From Hyalella azteca (lineage: Eukaryota > Arthropoda > Malacostraca > Amphipoda > Hyalellidae): 64,000 bases of DNA. The notes beneath the pieces were generated by a model. It saw only the letters and a program-made list of their open reading frames with translations, did not search any database and was not told where the DNA came from. Below, in pieces: positions 24,778 through 36,153 of this stretch. The stretch covers positions 310,001-374,000 of the forward strand of contig NW_025930752.1 in assembly GCF_000764305.2 (NCBI RefSeq). Direction: 5' to 3'. Position 1 is the stretch's first letter. Each line of letters starts with the position of its first letter. A program made the translations under genes and the position numbers.

Positions 24778-24957
24778 CCTGCAGCCGTACGGCGCTGTGA
24801 CCGGAGCAGTTACGCTTCGCTGGAGCGCAAGCCGACGCTGCAACCGAGCCAGCTCCAGCAATAGGCTGCGGGAATCGTAGCAGGATCGGCGGCGGCCAAA
24901 CATCGTCGGTTTCAAAGTCATGTATAATCCGAGATCTGTATTAAGTTTTTTATCCAT
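24778..24957 (-). CDS. Candidate coding exon with GC-rich third positions
   Basis: On the minus strand a frame opens at ATG 24957 (context GTCATGG, a good start context). After about 12 AT-rich codons it becomes strongly GC-biased at third positions, with runs of CGC, CTG, GCG and CCG codons, unlike the surrounding DNA. The product has a basic GRRRSC segment followed by a Leu/Arg-rich stretch (LLLELARLQRRLALQR) that could form an amphipathic helix. A possible donor, CTGCAG|GT, lies at 24779/24778, though a T-run follows and the match is weak. Without it the frame continues to 24715. The codon bias is the main evidence. I do not recognise the protein. It could be a 5' exon of a neighbouring gene or a chance GC island. 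Confidence 0.2.
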
Positions 24958-25629
24958 GACGGCAACCTTATTTTCATCCCCGATGTCCTCTTATAGTCAA
25001 ATACTTACATTTTCAAATAGGTTTTTCCACGTATTGTGCTTTTCAATTGATAACTGTCGTTTAGTTATAGAGGACACTTCGCCTAAGTAATAAAGATTCC
25101 ATAAGTCAGTGCGGATTGCTAGCAGGCTTTGAGTCTTCACTTTTCGAGCTGGGATCTCTGGTGATGCGTTTAATTTTCGATTTTTAAGAATTCATTTCAC
25201 ACAAACCTCATCACAGTTTAGTTCTCTAGTTCGGTGATCATGCACGGTCGAAAGAACCAATAAACGTTACCATCGTTTACCATCGTTTGCAAGCCGTGCA
25301 GTACTCCACACCCTGGTTCAAGCACTATCGAACGGCCGACATGTTACATCTCATATCGCGATTAAACTACAGTTTTACAGCCCACATTATTTACACAGAA
25401 CTCACTCACAGCACCATAGTACAACTGAAATGTTCTACAAGAACCTATCAAAGTGTCACAGAACAGTCACGATGCAGTACCCCATTCCCCACTCAAAATA
25501 CCACATGTGCACCACAGCTTTTTTGCGCTTACTTGATACAAACCTTGTTCATTCACGGTTTAGTGAGCCGTGCTCCGCACCCAGCAAATGATGAAAAGTT
25601 CAATTTCTCTCTGTGGCGCCTCACAGCAT
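24958..25629. other. Intergenic flank of the ~105-bp array
   Basis: A 154-codon plus-strand frame (25287-25751) runs into the array. Upstream of the clear repeats the sequence contains scattered GCAGTAC and CCCCA motifs like those of the array units, so this may be a decayed older part of the array rather than a gene. Confidence 0.3.
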
Positions 25630-26363
25630 TTCAGGAACAGCGCATGCAGCGTGCCCCACAAAGAATGCCACCATGCAGTACTACATTGAGAATGCACTGC
25701 TCCTTAGTGTGCCCTGAAAGGTGCACGAAGGCCCCATGTAGGACACAGTGACAAGTTGCGTGCCTTGAACGCTGAACGCAATTTTCCATGTAGGACGCAG
25801 TGCCACACATCGTGCCTTAAACGCTGCACGCAGTACCCCATTTGGCCACATTGCCCCGTTGAGTGCCCTGACCACAACGCTAAACTCAATATTCCATGTA
25901 GGACGCAGTGCCCCGCAACATGCCCAGAACGCTGCACGCAGTACCCCATATAAAGGCCACATTGCCCAGTTGAGCGCCCTGAACGCTCTACTCAATATAC
26001 CATGTAGAACGCGGTGCCCCGCTATGTACCCTGAACGCTGCACGCAGTACCCCATAAAGGCCACATAGCTCCGTTGAGCGCCCTGAACGCTAAGCTCAAT
26101 GTTACATGTAGGACACAGTGCCCCGCGATATGCCCAGAACGCTGCACGCAGTACCATATAAAGGCCACATTGTCTCGTTGAGCGCCCTTAACGCTCAACT
26201 CAATATACCATGTAGAACGCGGTGCCCCGCTATGTACCCTAAAAGCTGCGCGCAGTACCATATAAAGGCCACATTGCCCAGTTGAGCCCCCTGAACGCTA
26301 AACTCAATATTCCATGTAGGACGCAGTGCCCCGCAACATGCCCAGAACGCTGCACGCAGTACC
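25630..26363. repeat. Large-unit tandem array, about 95-115 bp per unit, 6-7 copies
   Basis: The marker GCTGCACGCAGTACC (variants allowed) recurs near 25822, 25930, 26036, 26150, 26245 and 26349. Between markers each unit has AAAGGCCACATTGCC, GTTGAGCGCCCTGAACGCT, CTCAATATWCCATGTAG and ACGCRGTGCCCCGC. Unit lengths vary by small indels, and a degenerate shoulder extends upstream from about 25630. Minus-strand frames of 158 and 107 codons and shorter plus-strand frames are open across the array and are repeat-derived. Confidence 0.93.
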
Positions 26364-26778
26364 GGCTTACAGGAGTTCAGTGAAGCACGAAGAGACACTA
26401 AAGTGTAGGCCGTGCACCGGGCGAGCGGAGGAGGTAGCGCATGAGCGGCGTTGCTCGCTTCAGTGCGTGTGGTGAAATGAGGCGACGCTGCTGCATTAAA
26501 TGGACCCGTCATTACCATGGCACGGGCGCCTCGGAGCAGAACAGCACCGGCACCCCACCGACAGCAACCTAGCGAAACCCAGGATGGAATCGAGAAAAAA
26601 TTCCTGCGCTTGAATAAAAGTGACGGTTTAGGGAGCAGTGAAAAAAATACAGTTGAGTAGAAGAATTAATCTTAGGTTAGTCAGGAAGTATTTATTCAAT
26701 TGAAAAGTTCATAGGTGGTATTTTGAAAATCTGTGGTATTTTGAAAATCTGTTTTGTTTTCTACTTTAAAATTTGAAA
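26364..26778. other. Short GC-rich tract then AT-rich DNA
   Basis: 26364-26580 is comparatively GC-rich and continues a minus-strand open frame from the array. 26581-26778 is AT-rich with a small duplication of TATTTTGAAAATCTGT. No gene recognised. Confidence 0.35.
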
Positions 26779-27120
26779 TTATCTAGTTAATGAAATAGAA
26801 AGCGCAACTGCGATGAACTGGCAATTTCGGCCTGAAATGTGTTGGTGTAATAATTTCGTTTTTGGCGACGTCGGCTGAAATTTTAACTGCGACAAACCAT
26901 GTGACATAAATCCGGGGGGAAATCTGTGCTCTGGACAATTCTGTTCAAATTCAGACAGTTGAGCCTTGCTTAGAAAACCTTGTGAAATTGTTAGGTTAAG
27001 AATATGAAGGTGAGTTGGCTTAGGAGGAATTACGTTGTTTGAGTATTGGACGCGATTATGTGAGTCATGAGGATGACACTTCTCTACTGCAAGGAAACGT
27101 GCTGCAAAAATATCGGACAT
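26779..27120 (-). CDS. Candidate small ORF, 113 aa, unrecognised
   Basis: The minus-strand frame begins ATGTCC at 27120, with A at the -3 position of the start, and ends in a stop at 26779. It is not repetitive and its composition is more balanced than its neighbours. The product is rich in His, Pro, Ser and Leu (for example PPKPTHLHILNLTISQGF), with no hydrophobic leader, membrane helix or known motif. A CTCCAG just upstream could be a splice acceptor. Chance frames of this length are possible in a window of this size, so this is only a candidate. No function assigned. Confidence 0.2.
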   Translation of the reverse strand: MSDIFAARFLAVEKCHPHDSHNRVQYSNNVIPPKPTHLHILNLTISQGFLSKAQLSEFEQNCPEHRFPPGFMSHGLSQLKFQPTSPKTKLLHQHISGRNCQFIAVALSISLTR

Positions 27121-28846
27121 TTTTCTGGAGAATTAGTATTAGTTATTAATTTGTGATTCTTTTTCAAACTATCAAACAATTTTTAAGACTCTGAAATGAC
27201 TAAGCACTCGGCAATAACTGTACTTGAATTATTACAATCCTACTTAAATTAAAAAAAATTATTGTTTAAAAACAGGTTTTAATTAATTAATTTAATTAAA
27301 ATTTTGATCCACCGTAGGAAATTAATTCCTTCTTGGCAAACTTTGATTTTAAACAAATCCCGTTCAATCATGACACCTCCATTATTCGAAATAAAATTCA
27401 GTAAAAGCGCGCTTCAAAAGTTTTATGGAAAATGGATATTACTGAAAATTCCATTGAAATAAAACGATGTCAATGCTCTGGAACGTTCTTGTATCAATGT
27501 TTTATGAAATTTTTTTCCTATAAGCACTTAAATCAATGCTAGAAACGCGGGGCACTGTTTTAAAAACAATAACATTTCAAGCAACATGGCATTTGGTACC
27601 CGTCATTTTTCTGGACCCGTTAATACTGTTTAGTGATGTTGTAGTTGAAATTTCCAAAGTTGTGTGATTAATAAACCTCCGAATTCGAACAAGAAGATTT
27701 ATTATTACTTATTTTGCTATGAATTATCCGTACCCGGATCTATCTAAAAAACGCCTCAATGTTTCATTTCATAACGATAATTTTGTTCAGGAACGATGAA
27801 GATTAAAAATTTCCAAATTGATCCGAAAACGTAATAATTACCACTGATCTAATATCACGCGTGCATGACCAAGCAAAATGAACAAACTACAAATTATGAA
27901 GAATCGTGCCCAACACTCACTGATGATCGTAACTGCATAAATATTTTTCTGGTAAAATTGCTAACAGACGAAAATTCGTTGAAATAAATTGCTAAAATGA
28001 ATTCAAAAGAGAATTCATTGAATTTATCTATCGCGTAACGTCGTACATCTTCCTATCATGGATGGGTAACTGTAACTGTAATTTGTTTCATTTTATTCAT
28101 TTTGATTTTGCAGAAAATTCTGCCTAGAAATTGCTGAGAATAAAAAAATTATTTACTTGATGAATATTTTATTATAATTGTTTTACTTCAGATCAGAGGG
28201 TAATGATTGAAAGTTTAACAGTGAAACAATTTTTCCTATCAAATAAGTTAAATAACTAATAAAAATCCGTTGATAATTACAAGAGAAATACTGTGATCAT
28301 TTTGTTTGAATTTTATTCGTACTGTGAGGTACCTTCTCTAACAAATAATTAAATGCTCCATAAAACTTATCCGTTCGATCAAGACAAAAGTCGATCGAGA
28401 AAATCGTAGTGGGTCTTTGATGTGAACCTTGCGCTCTATTCCGAATCGTTACAGTCAATGCGAAGCAAATATTGTGCGATTGAAGTCAAGAATGGAGATC
28501 GAAGAACTTGTTCATATTGTAGGTAAAAAGTGACCAGTTGGACCAACCTTTGATTGCATCTAACGACCACGTCTAAAAACTGAATTCGCATGTGAAATTC
28601 GCTTCGCTGGAGTCCGCCTGAAGTGGAGCGATCAAACGTGAGCAGAGTTTGTGGTAAAAGTTTTACGTTAAAACACAGTACAAATCGAAGTTATGGCCTC
28701 TACGCGAAACTACTATAAAAATACCATCAAATTAACGAAACTGGTGCAGTTTTAAATGCACTTACTGCTAGTTTTTTAAATATGACGGCAGCATTTTTTC
28801 GAGCCTTCCATTACATTCGCCGTGTTTTTGTTCATGCGGCGAGGAA
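27121..28846. other. Intergenic, nothing recognised
   Basis: AT-rich DNA with no open frame above 60 codons and no array or strong dyad noted. Confidence 0.45.
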
Positions 28847-28935
28847 TAGTAGTATAGTATAGTATAGTATCTTCGGCATTAAATAAATAGTCCTGGATAG
28901 GCCTGTCGCCGATTCTTGTACTTTTCTTGACTAGA
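28847..28935 (-). repeat. Dispersed repeat family B, copy 2, next to a (TAGTA)n microsatellite
   Basis: On the minus strand 28898-28930 reads GAAAAGTACAAGAATCGGCG then ACAGGCC, identical to the core at 10573-10604. On the plus strand it is preceded at 28847-28870 by a short TAGTA microsatellite (AGTATAGTATAGTATAGTAT). Copy 1 is also followed by a simple AT repeat, so the simple repeat may belong to the element. Confidence 0.55.
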
Positions 28936-29360
28936 CTGGCTTTACGGACGGTAGATTTAAAATCGCTTCTATTATAAATAAAAATAAATTAGTCTTGTTT
29001 CAGCAACGCAAGCAAACTTCAGCAGTAAGGGAGTTCATAATATAATTTTGTGCAGATAAATGCAACAGTTAATTATGAACGGCACAAAAATGTATATAAA
29101 ACAAAGTAGAAAATGGGAACCGCTCTTTAAAATGTCGTTCACCATTATGACTTAAACAGCTTAGTATTTTGAAAACCGGAAAAATATAGGCCTCATGTGA
29201 AAATGCACCTTTTAAATTGATAAATCCCATCTTCATTTTTTTTCGATCCATAGATTCTGTCAACTATTAACGATCAATAAATAAATTTTCATGCAATCAA
29301 TAACCCTAAAACTCCAGTCAGTTAATATTCCTTTTGAAATATTTACAATAAAAGATATGT
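28936..29360. other. Intergenic, nothing recognised
   Basis: AT-rich sequence with one 64-codon minus-strand frame lacking any recognisable feature. Confidence 0.4.
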
Positions 29361-29505
29361 TCCGTTAAAAGGTTAATTTCATTAACTGGCTTGTCCATTA
29401 TGAGATCTGTTCCATTAACAGGTCAATGTCATTAACTGGTCTGTCCATTAGCAGGTCTATTCCATTAACTGGTCTGTTCTTAACTCTGCTGTATTAACTC
29501 TGCTC
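29361..29505 (+). repeat. Tandem repeat of about 25/50 bp
   Basis: CCATTAAC-AGGTC and TCATTAACTGGTCTGT half-units of about 25 bp pair into a 50-bp unit, seen about 2.5 times. Related fragments (TTAACTCTGCT) follow to about 29505. Confidence 0.8.
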
Positions 29506-30236
29506 ATTGTTTACACTTTATTCCATTAAGAGGTATATACCCTAATAAAATTTTGATGCGGGCTTGCTTAACTCTGAAGTAGGTGTCATCTAGGACTCGG
29601 TGAGCACGTGAATTAGCCGCTCTATGTCCACTTCGGAGGGCAGCCTCTGGGCAGCTTGCAGGCTCGGCTCGCCCAACACTCTTGACTTGGCTCGCCCAAC
29701 ACTCGGCCCAGGCAACTATAAAGACGGTGAGGAGATTGTGAACAGGAGCTGATTTCGATCGGGTGACCCAGATTAACTTCGCGCCGAGTGTAGTGACTAT
29801 TCGGTCGAAGCCTTGGCGGTCCCCGAATTTCGATAAGGTAGAGCCAGTTATCGAAGTAGTTAATCCAGGTGCGCAAGTCAACCAGGTTATCGTCATCGAC
29901 AATTTCCTGAAGTTGTAAATAATTTTCGGTCACTAATCAGGTCCTCAATTCTTAGCTCAAACTTCTAAAGTTCTAATCATAAAAGTTATTTATTCATCTT
30001 GATTGGCAGTATTCCGGATACCCCATTTTTATGTATTCTTTTATGAAGTTTGCTGATAGCCCTGTTAAATAAACATAGCATTTCAGCTAGCAACACGAAT
30101 ATTTTAGAAACAAAATAATAATATTATTCATACCGGTTTACGCTTAAATTTATCATAAAATTCCTGGCGAATTAAAGGCCTTGCTTGCGATTGAAAACTA
30201 TGCTGTTCAGGGAATCTCCCAACACCTTTAAAGAGA
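29506..30236. other. Moderately GC-rich block, then AT-rich DNA
   Basis: 29590-29900 is more GC-rich and holds two overlapping minus-strand frames (132 and 103 codons) in different phases, neither with a recognisable motif. A short direct repeat of GGCTCGCCCAACACTC lies at about 29667 and 29691. One of the frames may be a decayed coding fragment, but I cannot tell which. After 29940 nothing stands out. Confidence 0.3.
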
Positions 30237-30512
30237 TTGCAGACCAAATGCTGCCGTCATAAAGCTTCAGATCAGAAGCTACTGGTCAGAAACTCTAGAA
30301 AAGAAAATGACCAGAAATTGCAGAGCTGCCTATCAGAAATGTTAGACCAGGAGCTGTGGGTCAGTGGCTGCAGACAAAAACTGTTTACCAGAAAATACTG
30401 ATAGGTCAGAATCTGTACACCGGAAGCTCCAGACCAAATCCAGATGCCGTAGACCAAAAGATGCAGACCAGAATATATAGACTATATAAGGTGCAGACCA
30501 GATGCTGCTCCC
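30237..30512 (+). repeat. Degenerate short-period array (GACCAGAARCTG-like)
   Basis: Imperfect units of roughly 20-24 bp carry CAGACCAGAAGCTGC variants (GCAGACCAAATGCTG, AGATCAGAAGCTAC, AGACCAGGAGCTGTG, GCAGACCAGATGCTG). About a dozen copies with strong divergence indicate an old array. Confidence 0.75.
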
Positions 30513-32604
30513 TTCAGCTGCTCCCAGTCATGTTGTGAAGCCTCTAATGAAATAACCTGTCATTGGCTGCGAGTAGTTGACTGTGTGCATACTCCAGTAG
30601 GCTTTAATGGTGTAGTTAGAGAGATCACATGTGCCCTAACTTTTGCAGCAAAATACTCATGAGGTTTAATGAGGAATTTCCAGCATCATTCAGATATTTT
30701 AAATTTCAATATGAAGTGGCGTGAAAAAAAGTAAAGCCATAATTTCGGAAAGAATATCATCCTCCAATTAATCAAACCCTAAATTGAATGTGGTTCAAAA
30801 TTATTAGCCTTTATCATATTCTGTTCTTTTTTTATTTTATTTTAAACAAATTCAACATTTTTTCTTTTAATGGCACTCACTTGCAACAATAATCGTCATC
30901 TCCTAAATAAAATAAATCACTTGAAACAAAAATCTTAAACATAGCAATTAAGAGGGACATAATACGAGTACAAATATTTAAAGAGGGACTTTCCACAGAT
31001 TTGTTAAGTGACATAAAGTTGATAACTTGATATCATGAATCATTAACTGGCACAAGATGACACCCTTCTTTAGGCTTCCACATTCTCATATTTCCTTTTC
31101 GGAATTGCAGAGACAAGGAAATGGAGGCAACGCTAATTGCTGTGCGTGTACGTTGTTTTGAAGTTGCTGCGCCCGCTATCAGTTCAGTGGACCAGTAATT
31201 ATAGCCAGCAACAGTTGAGGGATGTCAGTTAATTGATGAAAACGATGCAAAGAGCAATTTAATAAATTGTCTCGCTTAGAGAAATTTTAAAATCATTTCT
31301 GAAACTCAAAATCTTAATAACTTTCTGTCCCAGTCAGTGACACACTTGAAAAAAATGAATTTTTTCTCAGACTGTTCTGATTGAACGACAAACAACTTAA
31401 TTTGTTTTCGCGAGATATTCTGAAAGTAATTGAAACAACGCTGGAATAGTTCAATGAGTTTGGTTTCAGAAAAAGACTTGGGCTGAAAAAAAAATTATTT
31501 ATTTACATTTTTCTTAGTGCGACGAACTCGTAAAGACTGTCGCACTTAAGACTGTAACTCGTAAAGACTTTAACTTTAAAATATGAAGAACGCCTCATAT
31601 TTTGGTGCACAAGGAAGTATGTTTTTCATTATTACATTTATACAGTTGAATACGGTATATCATCACTCAATCGATGAATTTTCGTGCACGTCATTTATTT
31701 ATAAATTCAATTTATTTAGTTGTTACAGTACAATAACTTTTCCTATTAATTAATGTTGTTCTATTAGTTAGAGTTTGCCTCTAGAAGCGAGGATTTAAAT
31801 ATCTCAAGTTGAAGTTCTGCACGAGTGCTGATAACATTTACTTAAAAAATATTACATTGAAATTACAAGCATAAGTTAGCTGGAGGTTATATATGAGGTT
31901 ATTAATCATACAAGATTCCCCCTGATTTTTACTCCTCTTTTGGGAAGAAATCGACAGTGAGACGCTGCAGAGGGACTTCAAAATTTCAATGACATAATGC
32001 AGTACAGTTTGATTTTGATGCAGCTAAAATTAATTGTTATAGTGAACACATCCAAACGATGATATATCAATGATTTGCAAAGATAATTTCCTTAATATGT
32101 GTGCAGGCAAATTTAATTGAGTTTCTCCCTGCAGCGCAATTGAAACTTTTATTTAAAAATTTCCCCCTGCATATATGTTGCAACGCATGAGCATTTCCTT
32201 GTCAAATTGTTATCAGTAAACAGGCAACCCTTCGCCAATTAGTAAAACGAAACTTGAGAAAAACTTCTCATTGGTTCGTCCTCGATGAATCTTCACCCTT
32301 TTGGCCAATTAAATACAATTTTTAATTGAACATTACCATCCACTCAGTAATATTTCCATGAGTATCATTTACCAATCAATTAAGTATTGCTATGCGGGTA
32401 ACGTTTTCATGCCAATTATCTATTTGCGGACGACAACATTTCCCAGCAATCGGTAAGCAGCAAACGCGCTTTCCGGATGACGCATATAAAGACCCCGGAT
32501 GACGGTATTAAAGAAGGGCTTCGTATGATAATAAAGCTTGATCTCCCTAGTCACGAGCAGCCCATAAATTTGACGTATGATATCATGGAGGAGTTTTATG
32601 AGAT
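30513..32604. other. Intergenic, nothing recognised
   Basis: Two kilobases of AT-rich DNA with no open frame above 60 codons, no array and no inverted repeat noted until the 32.6-kb array begins. Confidence 0.45.
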
Positions 32605-33145
32605 GCAGGCTATGGCATGGAGTTGCTGCAAGGTGCTCCGCTCACTGTATACACTGGCTGCTCGATGGCATGGAGTTGTAAACACCGGCTGCTCGATGGC
32701 ATGGAGTTTTATACACTGGCTACTCGATGGCATGGAGTTGCTGGTGCTCTGCTCATTGTATACACTGGCTGCTCGATGGCATGGAGTTGCTGGTGCTCTG
32801 CTCATTGTATACACTCTGTCTCTTATACACATCTAGATGTGTATAAGAGACAGATTGTATACACTGGCTGCTCGATGGCATGGAGTTGCTGGTGCTCCGC
32901 TCATTGTATACACTGGCTGCTCGATGGCATGGAGTTGCTGCATGGTGCTCCGCTCATTGTATACACTGGCTGCTCGATGGCATGGAGTTGCTGCATGGTG
33001 CTCCGCTCATTGTATACACTGGCTGCTCGATGGCATGGAGTTACTGCATGGTGCTCCGCTCATTGTATACACTTGCTGCTCGATGGCATGGAGTTGCTGC
33101 TTCTCTGCTCATTGTATACACTGCATGACTGCTCGATGGCTTGTC
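32605..33145. repeat. 49-53-bp minisatellite, about 11 copies, interrupted by adapter
   Basis: Units read TTGTATACACTGGCTGCTCG then ATGGCATGGAGTTGCTG, with or without CATG before GTGCTCCGCTCA, giving 49- and 53-bp versions. The 49-bp type lies mostly left and the 53-bp type right of an adapter insert at 32816-32853. Frames of 119, 178, 106 and 82 codons on the plus strand and 78 on the minus strand are open across the array. They include the adapter-derived peptides MCIRDR and VYKRQ and must not be annotated as proteins. True copy number is unknown. Confidence 0.95.
32816..32853. other. Nextera mate-pair junction adapter (assembly contaminant)
   Basis: CTGTCTCTTATACACATCT (32816-32834) is directly followed by its exact reverse complement (32835-32853). 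The 19-mer is the Tn5 transposase mosaic end. Two in this inverted order form the circularisation junction of Nextera mate-pair libraries (established knowledge). It is untrimmed adapter, not genomic DNA. In translation it gives the well-known artefact peptides MCIRDR and VYKRQ. Because the junction joins two ends that were kilobases apart before circularisation, the array halves on its two sides need not be neighbours in the genome. Confidence 0.98.
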
Positions 33146-35561
33146 GAGCGTGACTGAAAAACGAGTTCTAGTACATCCAGTTCCTTCCCGAATGCGTCTT
33201 TTATCACTCGTCGAAAATTCTATGCACAGATCACTTTTGAATGATCTGAGGCAACGCTTTACCAGCTGCGATAAAATGTAGTTTGCAGACTCGTCCTGCG
33301 TCTTTTAGACCACAACTGATGTGCATGCCGAGTAAATGCCCGCCACAAGGACTTATATTATTATGCATGAAGCTGATTAGTATTTCATCTTCCATACCTC
33401 ACGGGCACCAATCGCACATATACTTAAATATCACTTAAATTAAACATGAGGCTTAGAATTTTTTTTAATGCTTCGTAGCATCTTTAAACTGCGAATCCGA
33501 GTTGAGAACCTTGAAAGACATGAACACTGCATGATTACACTAACCAATCACTATTCCGGTTAAAATCAAACACAGCATTGCACAACCATAGCCAAGATTA
33601 CTTTTATGGAGCCTACCTAACAATGTGTGAATGTTATACAACGGACCCAACTGGCACTCTTCATATTTTACCACTGAAAATCGACTAAAATCTCATATTA
33701 GGCTAGACAGAAAACATTAAACTGGCGGTTCCATTTAATGCTAAAGAACGAGAGACAAGTTCGAATGAATGGCAGTCGATCATTATTTATTATTAATAAC
33801 AAGCTATTTTCTACAATGCAACATCACCAGAGCAGCCCCTAATGAGAAGATCAATGGATAGCAGACTGCGTTTTATTCTCCGTTGCCAAAGTTTTGTACA
33901 GGAGCAACAATAGAAAGGAAGATCCGAAGGAAATCTGATCCCTGGAATCTTCTAAAAGCGCCAAACAAAGCTATTGGTTGCCGCATGCGATCAAATAAAA
34001 CTAAGGACAAAAAATTAATTAGCGAATTGAAATGGTTGAAAAGATTGATAACGTACACTATACGATTCACGCAACTAAACTTTAGTATGATATGAGATAC
34101 TAGCTCTTCATGAATTGAACTGGAGAAATGGTTCCATAAAAAACGGTTAAAATGAACGTGGGGTTGAGCGTTTGTTTTCCGATTTATTCCATTGTGGAAC
34201 ATACAGCCCCTCCTTATCGATAGTTCAACGGAGTTACAATGTTTGAAAAACACACTTTTTTTATTTTATTATTCTTTAAGACGAGGTTCAACTCCAACAT
34301 GACTAAGTACCTCTGATAATGAGTTTGATCGAACTTATGTAGCTGTGGCAGCTTTAATCAAGCCAGCAGCAATTTCAACTTGAATAATTTTAGTATATTG
34401 AAATATATTATAAGCACACATACTCATAACTTGATAAGAAAGTATTTGGCAAACATAATACCTTAAGAGAAAATGAGTTACGTTGCTTGTAGCTCAACTT
34501 TATTTCGATTTCAAAATCATTATATTTTATCTGAGGATTATAAATCAAATGAATGAAAGGCTAATTTAATTTTCGCAGATTACATACAACATTTGGATAA
34601 GTGTTCTGTCTGTCAGCAGTGGCGTCAAATATATACGAAAAAGCGTAAATTCATCAGTAATGGCGCTAATCATTATTTGCTCTTTTATTTAAAATGTTCT
34701 TTATAATCATATTGAGGCTAATAGTTGATACAATTTACGAATATTATTTTTATTTTGACATTAAGATGGAGAGTAATTTGTTCACGAACCAATTCTAATT
34801 CTGAACATCAATTATTAATTCTGGAAAAATAATTCAGATTACAAAAATTCCGTGCTGCAAAAATAAATGAATACAGAATGTAAATTAATCAAGAAAACAA
34901 AGTTTAATCTAGGAAAGCGATTCGTTTGCACGTGCACAGTCCCATTTGCATCCGGTTTGCTTGCACACTAAATTGTTAGGGGGAATAAGAATCCTCAGTG
35001 ACAGCAATGCAAATTACAAGTGACTCGACAAATTCCTACTGAATTCTGGGCAGCCATTCCAGTGACCTGGACTAGGCTAACAAACGCAGTGCAACGATGC
35101 AAATCCATGCAATTAAAAGCGGTTCGATTGCACGGAGCACAATGAAATTCTTAGCCTGTTGAGGCCAACCCGAAATCTACCGAAATTCGGGAAGCTTTAA
35201 GGATATTGTAACTTCTCCTAAAAATCATCGATGCGTTACCGATGGCCACACATCAGCCGTTCAGTCACCGCATATCAGACGGATGTCTTCCTTAACCTGA
35301 GGGTAATGAGGGAACTTGCCCTCTCACGGTCCGCGTCGCGGATCTCAAATAGTAGAAAGGAAACTTTCTAAAGTATTCGCACTCAATTCGCCGTTCATTT
35401 TCTGGTTCGATTAGCGAATTTAGGAGTTTCTTCTCAGCAAGTTTGACTCGATCCGCGAAACTGCGGAGAAATGGCCGCGGCTAATTTCATTGTCACCCTC
35501 GATCTGGGAAGTTCATCGATCGGAGACGTCGGTGAGAGCAATACTTCACACTTGCAATGAA
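33146..35561. other. Intergenic, no gene recognised
   Basis: The longest non-repetitive frame is 126 codons on the minus strand (33873-34253), overlapped by a 70-codon frame on the plus strand. Neither has a recognisable motif. 35150-35500 is somewhat more GC-rich than its surroundings. No repeat was seen before the 31-bp array. Confidence 0.35.
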
Positions 35562-36016
35562 AACGGCTCCCGTCATTACGTATATCCTGCGAAACGGCTC
35601 CCGTTATTACGTCTATCCTGCAAAACGGCTCCCGTCATTACGTCTATCCTGCAAAACGGCTCCCGTTATTACGTCTATCCTGCAAACCGGCTCCCGTCAT
35701 TTCATCTTTCCTGCGAAACGGCTCACGTTATTACGTCAATCCGCCGAAACGGCTCCGGTCATCACGTCTATCCTGCGAAACGACTCACGTCATAACGTCT
35801 ATCCTGCGAAACGGCTCACGTCATAACGTCTATCCTGCGAAACGGCTCCCGTCATTACGTCTATCCTGTAAACGGCTCCCGTTATTACGTCTATCCTGTA
35901 AAACGGCTCACGTCATTACGTCTATCCTGTAAAACGGCTCACGTCGTTACGTCTATCCTGCGTAACGGCTGGAGTCATTTCGTCTTTCAATCAAACGGCT
36001 CAAGTCATTACTTCCT
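35562..36016. repeat. 31-bp minisatellite, about 14-15 copies
   Basis: The unit is CGGCTCCCGTCATTACGTCT then ATCCTGCRAAA, 31 bp, starting near 35564. Variants swap CCCGT for CACGT and CATT for TATT or CATAA, and these variants cluster (CACGT types mostly after 35780). Terminal units are more diverged. Plus-strand frames of 101 and 89 codons are by-products of the array. Confidence 0.95.
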
Positions 36017-36153
36017 GTTAAATGTTTATTTGTCCATTGTCTTAATTAACGCAAATCAAAAATTATTCTATGCTTTAAATTCATAACTTCATTCTCTTAT
36101 TTAGTATACTGAATGTTAATTTTTAATCTCGCTGTTCTCAATAGCCCCGTAAA
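36017..36153. other. Short AT-rich spacer between array and candidate exon
   Basis: AT-rich DNA separating the 31-bp array from the frame starting at 36154. Nothing recognised. Confidence 0.4.

Noticed and set aside
32617..33153. 178-codon plus-strand frame and companions as proteins
   Set aside because: They run through the minisatellite and translate the Nextera adapter.
33873..34253. 126-codon minus-strand frame as a gene
   Set aside because: Non-repetitive but without motif, good start context or composition bias. Length is within chance expectation.
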